This document shows positions 13,191-24,405 of a stretch of 64,000 nucleotides of DNA, piece by piece. The stretch is taken from positions 1,479,263-1,543,262 of the forward strand of contig OY752148.1 in assembly GCA_963573315.1 (NCBI GenBank), read 5' to 3'. The notes under the pieces are model-generated. The model was not told the DNA's origin and ran no database searches. It was given only the letters and a program-made list of their open reading frames with translations. This DNA comes from Entomortierella parvispora. Its lineage: Eukaryota > Mortierellomycota > Mortierellomycetes > Mortierellales > Mortierellaceae. A program made the translations under genes and the position numbers. Position 1 is the stretch's first letter. Each line of letters opens with the position of its first letter.

Positions 13191-14176
13191 CTACGCAATG
13201 TTGGATGCCCGCAGGTTGTGGACAATACTATCTGACTCTTCTAACTTGTCGAATCCCTTGCAGTGCTTGACCACGATCTTCTTGTTGGTCTCCTGAGCGT
13301 GTCCTCCCAGCAACATCTCATCCATGACTTGGTATGCCTACATGAACAAAGAGATAGATATAGGTCAGTGCACTATCCATTACAATTGGTACCTCACTTA
13401 CGCTACCTAAAGCTGAGCCATCGGAGGTTCTCATTAGTCAAAGGCCTCAACTGTATGTCATCCTTACCGCAGAGTAGTTGTAGATGATGTCGAGTTCGCA
13501 TACGTTTCCAAAGTATTGATCCAGACACTCTACATATTTGTGCAACACCTCCAGTCCCGAGAGTTCATTGTCGTTCCAGTCAATGCCAAAGCAAAAGAAA
13601 AGTGACGCGTATCTAAGTCGGTGAAGAGTGCACCACATTAAAGGGTGAGTAAGGCGTGGGGCTTGTACCGTAGTCCTTTTTGCGTCGCTTTTCTGTCCAG
13701 ACCATTGCCATTATCCCTGCGCTGTTTCCCATCCACGAAATCTTGGGGTGAATTACCTCTTGTAAATGGCCTTTCCTCTACCCTCCCGTCTTCCATCCAA
13801 CTCCAAGATATTGCACATGCCCCGTTTTCTGGCCAGGATCTGTGTGACAACATCCTGGCTGAGAGACGCCTTTTGTTTGTCTGTAGAGTATTGGTACCAC
13901 CGCGTCAAGCGGATCTTGCCCTGTCTGTTAAAGATAATGATGAAGTTGATCTAGAGAAGAAAGGCAGAAAAAGGGATGTTTTAGTCCAGTCTGGTTCTTG
14001 CAGAAAGCCGATATACTCCCTCACCCTCTCTCTCCTTCCAGCGAAGAGAGAATGGTTATCGCAGTCTCATACATCCCATGACTCGGTCCAGTTGGTACTG
14101 TCTGCTCTGGTCCTGCATTTGTGATATGGTATCCACGCATGCCCTTAGTTCATCTGGTCATCTTGAGCCTTACCAT
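13191..14176 (-). CDS. APS1: AP-1 clathrin adaptor complex, small (sigma) subunit
   Basis: Small subunit of the trans-Golgi/endosome clathrin adaptor, stabilising the core and helping to recognise dileucine sorting signals. Exons 14176-14174 (only the ATG), 13950-13757, 13612-13468 and 13337-13191 give 162 residues; yeast and human sigma-1 are about 156-158. Matches include [14 protein letters not shown], a WY pair, [56 protein letters not shown] and [16 protein letters not shown] and the LARK/MC region fit AP-1 better than AP-2, AP-3 or AP-4. Where most sigma-1 proteins have LEWRDLK, this one has a longer Gly/Arg-rich [10 protein letters not shown]. The gene is head to head with the Tti2-like gene. 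AP-4 sigma is the main alternative. Confidence 0.82.
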
Positions 14177-14504
14177 GGATGAATACGATTCTGCACTCTA
14201 TCGATCGGAGGTTAAACACTCAGAGGAGGGCTTTTGATGAAGGGTTCGTCAGAGATGCCGTTGTTTGCTGGAGGTCCTGCAGAGATGTAGATGGTGATGC
14301 GAGACGGATGGAAGCCTGATGACGGTCTGTTGGAGGAGATGATGGGATGGAGATGAAACAGATGCAGCTGTAGCACGCGCTCATTCTTGCATCAATGGAA
14401 GGAAGCCAGTCCCCAATGTGGCTTGCACGCTGTGGAACCACCTTCTTTCAACATGCAAGTGAATTACCCTCAGGCACCAGCCCATCGCAGTAGATCTCTC
14501 GACC
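14177..14504. promoter_or_regulatory. Divergent promoter between AP-1 sigma and the Tti2-like gene
   Basis: 328 bases separate the two start codons. Plus-strand frames are short, though an extra 5' exon of the Tti2-like gene cannot be excluded: an AG acceptor at 14489-14490 precedes the ATG at 14505. No TATA box is evident. Confidence 0.4.
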
Positions 14505-16747
14505 ATGCCACAGACTCTCCTTGACGACGGCGGTGCACAGGAACAACATAAACCGGACACAACGGACTGGACTGCAATCCTGTCCATATGTTACCAGCTG
14601 AGGGTCCCTGGCGTGTTTAGCTCTCATGAAGCGATTCAAGGTAGCAGTTTGCTCTTTTTCTTCTTTTCTTGTCTCCTGTTTTCTTAATCTCGCCACCTTT
14701 CTCCCTATTCCTAGATTCTCCGGAAAGCCGTGCCGTCGCAGACGCGTTTATCAGTTCAGCATACCCTCTTCTAGAGCGCCTAGGAAGACTCCTCAAGGAT
14801 GGACCGGTAATGAAGAAATATCCGTGAAATATCCTTGAAATATGCTCCCTTCATTTTCCACCAACATATCCTAACATTAACCTACGGTTGTTGTCGCTAT
14901 AGATTAACGATACTTACGTATTGCGCCGGACTATGATGGCTTGCGCTGCCTTTACCAACCCAAAGGACCTTTGGAACGAACGCAACCCAATCGCCGAAAA
15001 GACCATCATGACCGCCAAAGAGAATCTGAGGACACTATATCAAAACACTCAATGGAGCGCAGGAGTCATAGCCTCTGAGAGCAGCAGTCTTGATTCGGGA
15101 TATCCTAGCAACATTGGCACGTTTTCAGACAATGTGATTGATATCCTTTCCAAGGTTCTTCGGCCAAGTTTCGCCCATATTCAAGCACAAAAGGCGACGG
15201 ACCGTGCTCAATTAACCATCCAAACACATCAAAAGGATGTTCGAAAGGCGACGCAATTAATCGAGGATATGTCGGTGGAGTCCTCTAAGTATGGAGTTCT
15301 TGTCACCACATCAACCCACAGTAAGGACCTCACTACCGTGCGTCAGCCGTTACAGTCGAGACCTCAACCTCGATTTCAGATTGCGCCTGTCAAGGATACC
15401 CCCAATGAAGACGACTGGTCCGATCCATTTGAAGACCCCGATCGGGATAGTTCACAGCTGAGATGGAACACCAATTTCCTCGAGTCGATTGCAGTCGTGG
15501 AATGGTGTGCTCTTCAAACAATTCAGGATTCAAGCCGGATACAAGAAGTTTTTATGTTGCTTCTCGCCCCTATCCTGTCTCTTGCCGATTCCATAAGCAG
15601 GCATCGTATCCGAGGACTCAATCTCATGTGCCAGTTTTTGATCCGACATCATCAGGAGAACTCTTCGTCTTCTCTGACACCTGGAGTAGACCCAAGGATC
15701 TGGATCCGGATATTTGAAAGAACGGGATTGGATCAAGTGTTGGAACGAGCCCTTGTCCCCATTCTGACACCCTTGAATGTATCTGTCTCCTCGGACGAGG
15801 CGAAGGCTGCTGCAGAATTGAAACTTGACCCTCAGGCCGCCACTGCAGCTGATGGACTTGAAGAGTTGGAGGCAGTTCGAGCTGGGTTCCGAGCATACTT
15901 GACCCTCATCCTTGTTAACACTGAGCAGGGTGAGAAACCAAGGTTTGCGGAGGATCGACGTATAGGATTCGGAAGAAAATATTCAGCCTTCAGGAACGGA
16001 TCCGAGCCTGTGGTATCCATCGAAGGACTGTTTGTTCTTGGAGTTTTGGGAGGTTTGATGAGGGCGAGTCCATCCAATGAGTTTCGAGCACTGATTTTGG
16101 AATGGATGGAGTGTCTGGTGAATCCGGTTATTGCATTTGATCGGATACAGGATCAAATGCCGTACGATAATTCTCTCTGTCTTGAATCCAAGACAGGAGA
16201 AGCCCCTGTACCCCCTGTGGACCAAGAGAACTCTTTTTTGGGAATTTATGGCATGGGCGAATTGTCGACAAAATACCTCCTTACACTTGTTCCATACCTG
16301 TGTAGCGTGTTGGAATACCCACTTCCTTCGTCGCCTCCACAGCAGCGGCTCGAGAGTCTGAAGCTGGCAGGCCAGGCTGCGGACAGTCTTTGGGCGCTCA
16401 TGTCGGTCACTCGAGGTCGAGTTGGTCGTTTCCGAGGCCAGATCATGGCTGGTTTGGCGAGCTGCTGGGCCAACTCGCGAATATATCCCTCCACGCAAAC
16501 TGCGACTAAGACAACGACGGCGAAGACTTTGACGGCAGGACCCTTGAAGAGCGCCATTGAGATGGCACAGGCACGCCTGGACGCGAGCTTGGTAGAGTGC
16601 ATGGGCCTCTGTGTTGAGATTTGTAGAGGCCAAGGGACCAAAATTGTAGAACTGGGAAGCCTCGAAGGAGTAGAGATGGATCAAAAGGTGCTGCAGGAGT
16701 TGGATGGGCCAGTGTTTGGACCTTTGTTTGCGCGAGTCAACCAATAA
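14505..16747 (+). CDS. TTI2: Tti2-like protein (TEL2-interacting protein 2; TTT complex)
   Basis: The Tel2-Tti1-Tti2 complex is a co-chaperone for PIKK kinases such as TOR and ATM/ATR. Exons 14505-14640, 14715-14806 and 14903-16747 join in phase to 690 residues. The protein looks like an alpha-helical HEAT-type repeat. The stretch LLLAPILSLADS, RHRIRGLNLMCQFLI, then FERTGLDQVLERALVPILTPLN follows the Tti2 family pattern (LLPxiLxLxDD, RxxGLxLL, xxTGLxxVFxxALxPxLxxLP). The rest is weakly conserved, as usual for Tti2. A variable Thr/Lys-rich insertion lies near the C-terminus. The assignment rests on one region, so another HEAT-repeat protein is possible. The start could be further upstream if a 5' exon exists. 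Confidence 0.6.
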
Positions 16748-16997
16748 ATGGGAAACTCTGCGTCTCCTTTAAACGCGCACTAGCAAAATGGGACCATTGA
16801 TGATCTTGCACAGTCCAGCATGAGGTCATAGTACCGTTGGAATAGCCTCAAACCAAAACAAAGTTGAGGCGCCCACTTGTCTCATTCGATTCCCGCATTC
16901 CCTTCTTGACTTAATCATTCTTTCATTCATTAACCCTCCTCTCCCTCCATCATTGCATCAGCGTCCCCCCTCCATTCTTCCCCCTTTTATCAGCAGT

Positions 16998-17906
16998 ATG
17001 GCCCAGAACACTGACACTTTAGTCTACCTCGACATTGAGATTGGCGACCAAGAACTCAAGGCCACTTCATGGGATCTGTAAGGCTCCTTTTTTCTTTTTC
17101 CTGTTTATTACTTTGTATTGTTGTTGTACCTCGCCGCTAACATGCCGCACCTGCTATGACTATGCAGCTACCGTCGAGGACAGGCTTTCTTTGCCACCCA
17201 TGGCTCTCTTTATGGTTATTCTGGTATGACCCTTGAAGAACTCGGTCCTGAGGATCGACAAAATCTCCAAGAGATCTATGACTCCAATCCTGTCTTGACC
17301 AAAGGCGGATCCATCACCCTAAACGAACCTGCACCTCTCCCCGGTGGGAGACTTGTCCTCCGACTCGATACCGCAGGCTGCCCCAAGACATGTCAAAACT
17401 TTCTGAACTTTGTGGAATCAACTTATACCAACACGGTCAAGGAGGCGACTTATGTCAATACACGGTTCTTCCGATTGGTCAAGGATCATATCATCCAGGG
17501 AGGAGACCTCACAAAGAACGATGGGTCAGGGGGCTTTTCTTCTTTTCCTGGCGTCGAGAACCCAAAACCGTTTGCGGACGAAAGACATGGATTGAGAAAA
17601 GGTGTGTTCAAGAAGGCAGGTGTGTTGGCGATGGCGAATAGGGGCAAGAACACGAATGGATCACAATTCTTTTTGACGCTGGGACAAGGCGCGAGGTGGA
17701 CAAAGGCCCTGGAGGGCAGTTATGTGGCTTTCGGCGAGGTCGTGGAGGACGCGTCCACGAATGGCTCGACTGAGGGAGACGATAGTAGCACTGTGGAGGG
17801 ATTGGCGCTGTTGGACAAGCTGAACAAGATCCCCACGGATGCGGAGGAGCGGCCGATTCTGGCGGTGACCATCATTGGATGTGGACGCCAGGTCGCAAGA
17901 GTGTAG
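16998..17906 (+). CDS. Cyclophilin-type peptidyl-prolyl cis-trans isomerase with an internal insertion
   Basis: Catalyses proline cis-trans isomerisation during folding. Exons 16998-17077 and 17168-17906 give 272 residues. Cyclophilin motifs are clear: CPKTCQNFLNFV, NTRFFRLVKDHIIQGGD (with the catalytic Arg), GVLAMANRGKNTNGSQFF and YVAFGEVVE. The first strand, LVYLDIEIG, is separated from the next, GGRLVLRLD, by about 60 extra residues containing YRRGQAFF and GPEDRQNLQEIYDSNP; in cyclophilin A these two strands are a few residues apart. An acidic loop (TEGDDSST) sits before the last strand. The usual Trp of the cyclosporin pocket is not in its normal place. No signal peptide is seen, so a cytosolic or nuclear site is likely. 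The exact cyclophilin class is unknown. Confidence 0.85.
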
Positions 17907-17923
17907 TTCGAGAGAAAAAGATG

Positions 17924-17929
17924 AATAAA
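17924..17929 (+). terminator. Polyadenylation signal of the cyclophilin gene
   Basis: AATAAA about 18 bases after the stop, followed by an A-rich run. Confidence 0.4.
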
Positions 17930-18112
17930 AAAAAAAGTAAAAAGTTGCCGCGGATCGGTCACGTCCGTCGCCCGTCGCCAATCGCCAATTGCCGTTTCCA
18001 CATTCGCGCCCATTATTGATCGCGCACAAAGCGCGATTTCTCGTCTTGCCACTCACTCTCTTTGCTGCGTAACCCATCATTCTTCCATTGCAAATTCAAG
18101 CAAGAACAAGTC

Positions 18113-18787
18113 ATGAACCGGGTCATTGTCCGATTCTTGTCGCCTTCTCCCTCTTCTTCTTCTTCTCTTACATCCTCACTCCTCCGTCCCCACTCCTTTA
18201 CACTTGCACACCGCTTCACAGCACAGACCTCAACGTCGTTGGCCCGTCCTTCTCTTCTTCTTCGACGGCCCTACTCTCTTTTTTCAAAGTTCACCTCCGC
18301 AGGCTCCAAGGCCACAGCCGCCACCACGGGTAACTCTCCCTCGACCGCCAGCCTTCTCGCCGGGCAAGAACACGATCCTACAAAGATGAGCCAGCAAAAG
18401 ACGGATCAAGAATGGCGTACAGTTCTCTCGCCTGAACAGTTCAGAGTCCTGCGCCAAAAGGGCACCGAAAGGGCTGGCACAGGTGAATACAACAAACATA
18501 CTGCCAAAGGTGTGTATGAATGTGCAGCCTGTCATGCACCTCTTTACACGTCCTCCCACAAGTTTGATTCCGGCTGCGGATGGCCTGCATTCTTTGATGC
18601 GATCCCTGGTGCGGTCGGTCGACATGCGGATCCAGATGGCATGCGAATTGAAATTGTTTGCAATGCTTGCGGAGGCCATTTGGGCCATGTCTTCAAGGGT
18701 GAGGGATTCAAGCATACTCCCGCGGACGAGCGCCATTGTGTCAACAGTGTCTCTCTCAAGTTCCAGCCTGGTGATGGCGATGCTTAA
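18113..18787 (+). CDS. msrB: Methionine-R-sulfoxide reductase B, probably mitochondrial
   Basis: Reduces the R-epimer of methionine sulfoxide in proteins using thioredoxin. Intronless, 224 residues from the ATG at 18113; an earlier in-frame codon at 18062 would add 17 residues. The first about 80 residues are Ser/Arg/Leu-rich with almost no acidic residues, as in a mitochondrial presequence. The domain starts near 100: EWRTVLSPEQFRVLRQKGTE, then the zinc-binding CAAC and CNAC pairs, FDSGCGWPAFFDAI, GGHLGHVFKGEGF and RHCVNSVSLKF, where Cys209 is the catalytic residue. The internal Met at MSQQKTD could start a cytosolic form. The gene ends tail to tail with Egt1, so two oxidative-stress genes are adjacent. 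Confidence 0.92.
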   Translation: MNRVIVRFLSPSPSSSSSLTSSLLRPHSFTLAHRFTAQTSTSLARPSLLLRRPYSLFSKFTSAGSKATAATTGNSPSTASLLAGQEHDPTKMSQQKTDQEWRTVLSPEQFRVLRQKGTERAGTGEYNKHTAKGVYECAACHAPLYTSSHKFDSGCGWPAFFDAIPGAVGRHADPDGMRIEIVCNACGGHLGHVFKGEGFKHTPADERHCVNSVSLKFQPGDGDA

Positions 18788-18844
18788 GACATTCGAGAAA
18801 ACTTTGCCTTGAGAAAGCTGCTTGACTCAGTGTGATTTCCCGCA

Positions 18845-18850
18845 AATAAA
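18845..18850 (+). terminator. Polyadenylation signal of the msrB gene
   Basis: AATAAA about 58 bases after the stop, followed by T-runs. Confidence 0.4.
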
Positions 18851-18942
18851 TCTTTCATTTTTTTTTTTATTTTTTTGTTCCTCTTGGATCTTCCTTATTA
18901 TCTATCGTTTTATTAGGAGAATCGCGGTCATCTTTTTAACGA

Positions 18943-21900
18943 CTAGCACCTCTGCACAAGTCGGAAGCCCGCAAACACGAACGGATAGTTGGCCTGGTAC
19001 CAATTGCGGAAGCTGCGACGCTCCGCAAGGCGAGGATGTGTCGCCCAAGAAGCACCCAGGACCACCATATGTTTCTCGTCAAAGAAATCAGTCGAATACC
19101 CCGGGTACAATGCCGAGGTCTGGAAGCCCGGATCCAATGGCGCAAACTTGGTACGCGTCCAATCCCAAAGACCACCAGGGCCGCTAAAGTCCTTCATCGG
19201 TTCATCCACAAATGAAGAAGGCGCTTCGATCATGGGGTACCACTGCCGGAATCCATAGTTCTCAAGACCAGACCGAGGCACAGTCGACTGCTTCCATTTG
19301 AACACAATCGACAACTCTTGCTCCGTTGGTAACAAGAACTCTCCCGAATGCTCCTTTGAGTACCACTGAGCGTAGGCGCTCGCATGAATGTTGGAGCAAG
19401 AGACTGGCCAATTGCCCGCGATTCGGATCGGCACAGGGCCGTACACCGTCTTGATGGAGACCTCCTCCTTCTGGTGCTCCTTAGCCAGCCAAGAAGCAGG
19501 GAGTCGGTCTTGAGTCAGACCACCGGTGGCCATTAAAAATCTCATGTACTCGTTGTTTGTCACTTGACGCGACTGGATCTTGAACGCCGGGATCGATTCA
19601 GGAGTCGATGGGTGGATCTCTGGATGCTCATTGTCCCAGCCAAAGGTCGAATCCAGATCTTGTTTCTTTCCTTCCAAAAGATCATCCGCCTCCAAATCCA
19701 TGTGGCCCTGCGACAACAGCTCCTTGTCCAACTTGGAGGGATCGACAGTGATCCAAGAGACTGGTGGCAGCACGGTCCGGGACTCGAATGTGTCCATGTC
19801 ATCAGCCCAAGGTGCAGGCAGAGAAGGTGGAGGTAATGTGTTGGGCGACTGGACCAGCATGTAGATCAAGGTCTCCAGATGCATCGCCTCGTGTTCAAAC
19901 GCCATGAACAACACACGGGCTAACCGACGGTCCATTGGGTAGTTCACAGAGTCGTTCAAAACCTTGAACAATCGTTCCCGAACCCGATCCCGGAATGCGA
20001 GGATGGACTTGATTTCAGGCCATTGATCTGGCACCTCAGAATGGGTGTGGCACTTTGTGGGATCATCCACGTCAGGGTCAATGCCTCGCTCAAAGATGAC
20101 ATTGAAATAAGCCGGCTCTGTGAAGGGTTCTTTCAACGCACGAGAGAGTTGACTGTCCAAAAAGACTGGGATATGACCGAGGTAGAACAGGAACGGATGA
20201 CGAAGAGCAATGGGCTTCTCCAGAAGCATGGAGGGATGCTGGATCATTTGTGTGGTCACCACATCCCAAGACTTCCAAAGCTCTGTCCATTCCTCCTGGG
20301 ACGGGCAGGCCTTTGTGCCAGTGGACTTGAAGTAGAAGGGGGTCTTGCGGACAAGATGGAGATCGTATCGATCACTGGCACTGGTCCATTGGCCGATCTT
20401 GGTGAACTCGGTATCCTCAAACAGTGTCGCGGTCTCGGCCGGGGACCACTTGTAAGAGTACTCGACATTGATGAGTTCGTCCTTGACAAAGTCAATCTGG
20501 ACATTGTTTTCTTCTCCTTCCTCGCCCATCGGGGCCTTGAAGACAGTCGAATGGGACTCGGTGACCTGGTAATACGCCTCATGACGACCGAGCTCGACAT
20601 TGTACTGGGCAACGTACTCAAACTTTTGTCGGTCCAACAAGGGTTGGTCCAGGATCACATTGATGTGATCGATTCCATTGAGGACAAATTCGCGTGTGAT
20701 ACCCTTGGAATCGTTGTACGCTGACGTAATTTCTTGAGCGTCGTTCCGGCGGTCGATGCCGATCAACCAGTTATCCCCCACGTTGAGAGTCTTGCGGTAT
20801 GAAGTAATAAAATCGCGCGCTTCATCACGCGTCAGGTTTCCAATCGAGGACCCGAGCCAAAGAAGTGTCTTGGGGACCTCGGCCCCCAAGGAGCTCACAA
20901 AGGCCAACCCTTCTTCGTAAGTACCCCAGAGACCCGCCGTCTTGACATTGGAGAATTTTCCGAGAGATTTGAGCGACTGTGGGAGAAATAGTGTACCCAA
21001 GGTACATTGGAAGAGACGAAGAGCAGGTGGTTAGTGATCAATGGCTTGAATACAATGAAGTACGTAAGAAGTCGCACATAAAAAAAGGAAATGAGTTGGA
21101 TCCTTCAGGGGCTGGGGGCAGGGACCAGGTCTCGGACAAAGACTCTTTTTTCCCGGGCCCTGTTACTTTTCGCCAAAAGTAAAAATATCGCAAAAAAGAA
21201 AAACGATTGGGGAAAACTGCGCTGCAGGGTGAACTTGGTGAAAGAACAGACATGCAGAAGGAAATTACGGTGTCGAACCGTACCACACGAAGCGTGTGAA
21301 AATAGGGAGTGCTCCAGAAAAAATAAAAAAAAATACCAGCCTTTTCCCCCCCTTGCCGGATGAATCGCCCGTTGTTCGATATCTCGTAACCACAAATTGT
21401 TGGTGACGCGAAGTTGCGACAGTCAACATTTGATGGGATGAATTGGCAAAGATCACAGACCACAGTTGTTGGACCGTGTTCTGGTGTTTTGTTCAGGGTC
21501 ACCCACTGCCGATTGAAACAATGCAAGTCATGCTCGGAATCAAACGATAGAAAAATGAAGCAAGGGAAATAACACAAAAAAATGAGAGCCACAGAATTAA
21601 AAAAAAAATCCACACGGACAGGAAGGGTAAAAAGAGGGTGATGGCGTCAAATGACGATGCTTTTTGACGATAAAAAAAATCGCCGAGAAGTAAAGGAGAA
21701 TCATCTTTACCTTGGTCAACTCGTCTAGCATCAGGTCCAAGGCGTAGTATCGAATGTTCTTGCGTCTCGACTCGAGTGCATTTAGGAGAAGGACGGTCTT
21801 GCGAAGGGATCTGTTGGATGAAGAGGGGAGAGGGAGCCAGGGGAGGGGAATCAAACGGTAGCGCGAATTACAAAAAGTGTTAGAAAGTTTGCATCTCCCT

Positions 21901-22594
21901 CATGCACAATGCATGCCTATGTGCTCTTCCGGAAAAGCTTAGCTCACCACACAAAGGGAGAGAGAGCCGGCTCAACTTACCCTGCTCCAAGCTCGACAAC
22001 AACACTGTTGTCAGGGATGTGCTCCACAATCTTGTCCCCATCGCGCTCCAAAATCTGGATCTCCTCTCTGGTCAAGTAATACTCGTCCAGATACGTAATC
22101 TCATCAAAGAGTTGCAAGCCTCTATCGTCATAGAGGACCATCGTGGGAATCGTCTTTAGACCTCCGTCAACGGTAGGGCAGAGACCTGCGAGGACCATTT
22201 TGGGCAGATCAAATCCCAAGGTGGCCACCGGTTCTCCTTCTTCTTCATCGTCGTCTTGCTGCATCATACTGCTGGCACTGCTGTTGCTCGCACCCTGAAC
22301 AGAGTTCGTATCAGTAAGACCGTCCATGATATCAGAATCGGCCTCTTCCGAGAACGCGGCATCGTCGTTCAGGACCAATGGTGACAGGCTCGCAGTCGTA
22401 GTGTCCAGTTGCGAGTCATTCTCACTGGAGGCGCTCGGTGGACTCGGGTATGCTTCTTGAGGATTCTTATGATGACGAGCTCGCTTGTGATCATCCTTGA
22501 CCAGGGTTTCGGCTTGGTTCTTGAGGCTCGAATGTCGGAGGTCAATGATGGTCGGGGGGTTGACAGAGGTGTGCGATGTAAGTGAGAGGGCCAT
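18943..22594 (-). CDS. EGT1: Ergothioneine biosynthesis protein Egt1 (histidine trimethylase and hercynylcysteine sulfoxide synthase)
   Basis: Bifunctional enzyme: an N-terminal SAM-dependent methyltransferase makes hercynine from histidine, and the C-terminal iron enzyme joins it to cysteine as the sulfoxide. Exons 22594-21981, 21810-21711 and 20976-18943 stay in phase to 915 residues, close to fungal Egt1. The methyltransferase includes LYDDRGLQLFDEITYLDEYY and VVELGAG|SLRKT, where an intron splits the SAM-binding loop. The middle DinB-like region has FEHEAMHLETLIYML near residue 600, holding iron-binding His residues. The end is the sulfatase-modifying-factor fold with GGLWDWT, VVLGASWATHP and FAGFRLV. 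An upstream in-frame ATG at 22654 would add 20 residues. The first 120 residues are low-complexity and acidic. Next to msrB, tail to tail. Confidence 0.93.
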
Positions 22595-24405
22595 GATGGA
22601 GGGAGATATATGTGGTGAGTTTTGAAGAAAGAAGGACTTTTTGTGAGTTGTCAAGAAGAGGGCAGTTTATTGGCAGATGATGAGTGATCACGAAAAGTTT
22701 GAGGGGAGGGAGGAAATGATGATTGATGACGACTTTTTCTTTAGTGCATGTGTGTGTGCTTGTGCTTGTGGCTGGGCTGGGCGAAGTGGTTTGGCTTGGG
22801 TTGGTGAAGAGAAGAATTGGACGAGAAAACGATGACCTTTTAAAGAGTTTCTGTCCGTTGATCGAGCGTGATGGCACAGACATCAGGGAGGATGCAAACA
22901 CAAACAAACAACAAGAATAAGGTCATCAGAAACGCAGGAGATTGTGCGTCAAGTGGAGGGCAGCGCATTAAAGAAAGGTGCTTTGTTCAATTGAACATTC
23001 ATTCACTCTTTTCTGTTCCTATTGAATGGTTATTTCGCGCAGACCCGTTCAAGCGCGCGCGGTTTGTCTCACTGTGATCTTTTCTTGACCTGTCCCCTCC
23101 GAGCCCCTTCTAAATGATTGTCCCCTCTCCTCATTGTCATTAGTCCGACCGGTGTGCTCCAATTGGATGTTGGGTCGACAATTCAAAGAGTCGTCCTTCC
23201 TCAGTTGACCATTACTGCTCTTTGTCAAATAAGCCTCGATCAATTGAGGCATTCGCGCAAACCCGGTTGCCAAGGTTACTCCATTCGTCGACGGAGAAAC
23301 CCTTCCTCTTTCCTTTTGGATTTCGCAACCTCCAGATTTTTCGCTCATTATTTTTACAGTTGTCGCGTCAGCGCGCGCGATCGGCTCGGATTGTTGACGT
23401 TAGGGATTCGGGTTGAGACCCTCTGCTCGTTCCTTTCTCTTCATCAGACATCCGTTTCCCCTTGGCATGCTATACCATACACACAGCCTAACGTGACTGA
23501 TTTTGGTGGCAGGAAAGGGAGGGTGGCTAAACTTCAGTTGCGCAACTTGCGACGGCAATCATCTTTTGCGCAGATCGTTCCATTGTTTTGTATGCGGAAT
23601 TGCAATACAAGAGACGGAGGAAAAGGAGGGGGGGAAAGAGGCGGAGTCAAGGGGTCTCAAATGCCTTTACTTCTATTCAAAGATCATATCAGATCATCTC
23701 ATCAAATAGAAATAGGAAGGTAAATTCCGAGCCAAGAGTCGGGGGAAACCATTGGCGTGTTGACTAACAAAAGCGAAAACCGAGGCTAATTGCGCATGAA
23801 GTTCTGTTGGCTAAACCAAAGCCAAGAACCGACTACGGCACTTTTCAATTGACATGGGTTAGAGTGCTGACAAATGTTCAGCGAGGAAAAAAAAGGACTT
23901 CTTCACCGTAGTTACGTGGATACCATCTTGGTTCCCTGCCGGTAGAACCTGAAAGAAGATTGAAGAAAAAATGGTGGCACTGCGCACAAGTAAGAGCTGT
24001 CAATTGATGAGCCTGGACTCTTTTTTGTACTCTCCCTCATGTTTTCCCTTTTTCTCTCTCGGCTGAGCAGCAATAGACTGCCGCAGCAAGGTTGCTCGTA
24101 ATAACAATCGTCAGTTGACATTGGACAACATATAAACAAGTTTAACTACCGAAAAGTCGACGCTTCTAGACGACGCGTCCAATTTTTTTTTTTTGGAATT
24201 GTGGCCGTTGCAATATTGTGGCAGAGTGTAAGATCGACAAACGCACAACGCGACAAAAAAAATCACTCATTCAAAAATAATGGAGCAAAGCGCGAAGGCC
24301 ATGCAAATGCATCCTGTGGCTGAGGGACAAAGTCGTAGGGAGTGGATCAGCAGTAACTGCACTTTGTTTATTCATCCATTTATCCTGGTGACCAGGAGTT
24401 TTCCA
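22595..24405. other. Intergenic region: Egt1 promoter and 3' flank of the MFSD1-like gene
   Basis: About 1.8 kb. A 201-residue open frame on the plus strand at 23118-23723 has no recognisable motif and Ser/Arg/Cys-rich composition typical of chance. No gene is called. Confidence 0.5.

Noticed and set aside
20023-20724. 233-residue plus-strand frame
   Set aside because: Antisense to Egt1 exon 3, whose coding frame carries conserved motifs.
23118-23723. 201-residue plus-strand frame
   Set aside because: No motif, chance-like composition (Ser, Arg, Cys), no splice or promoter support.
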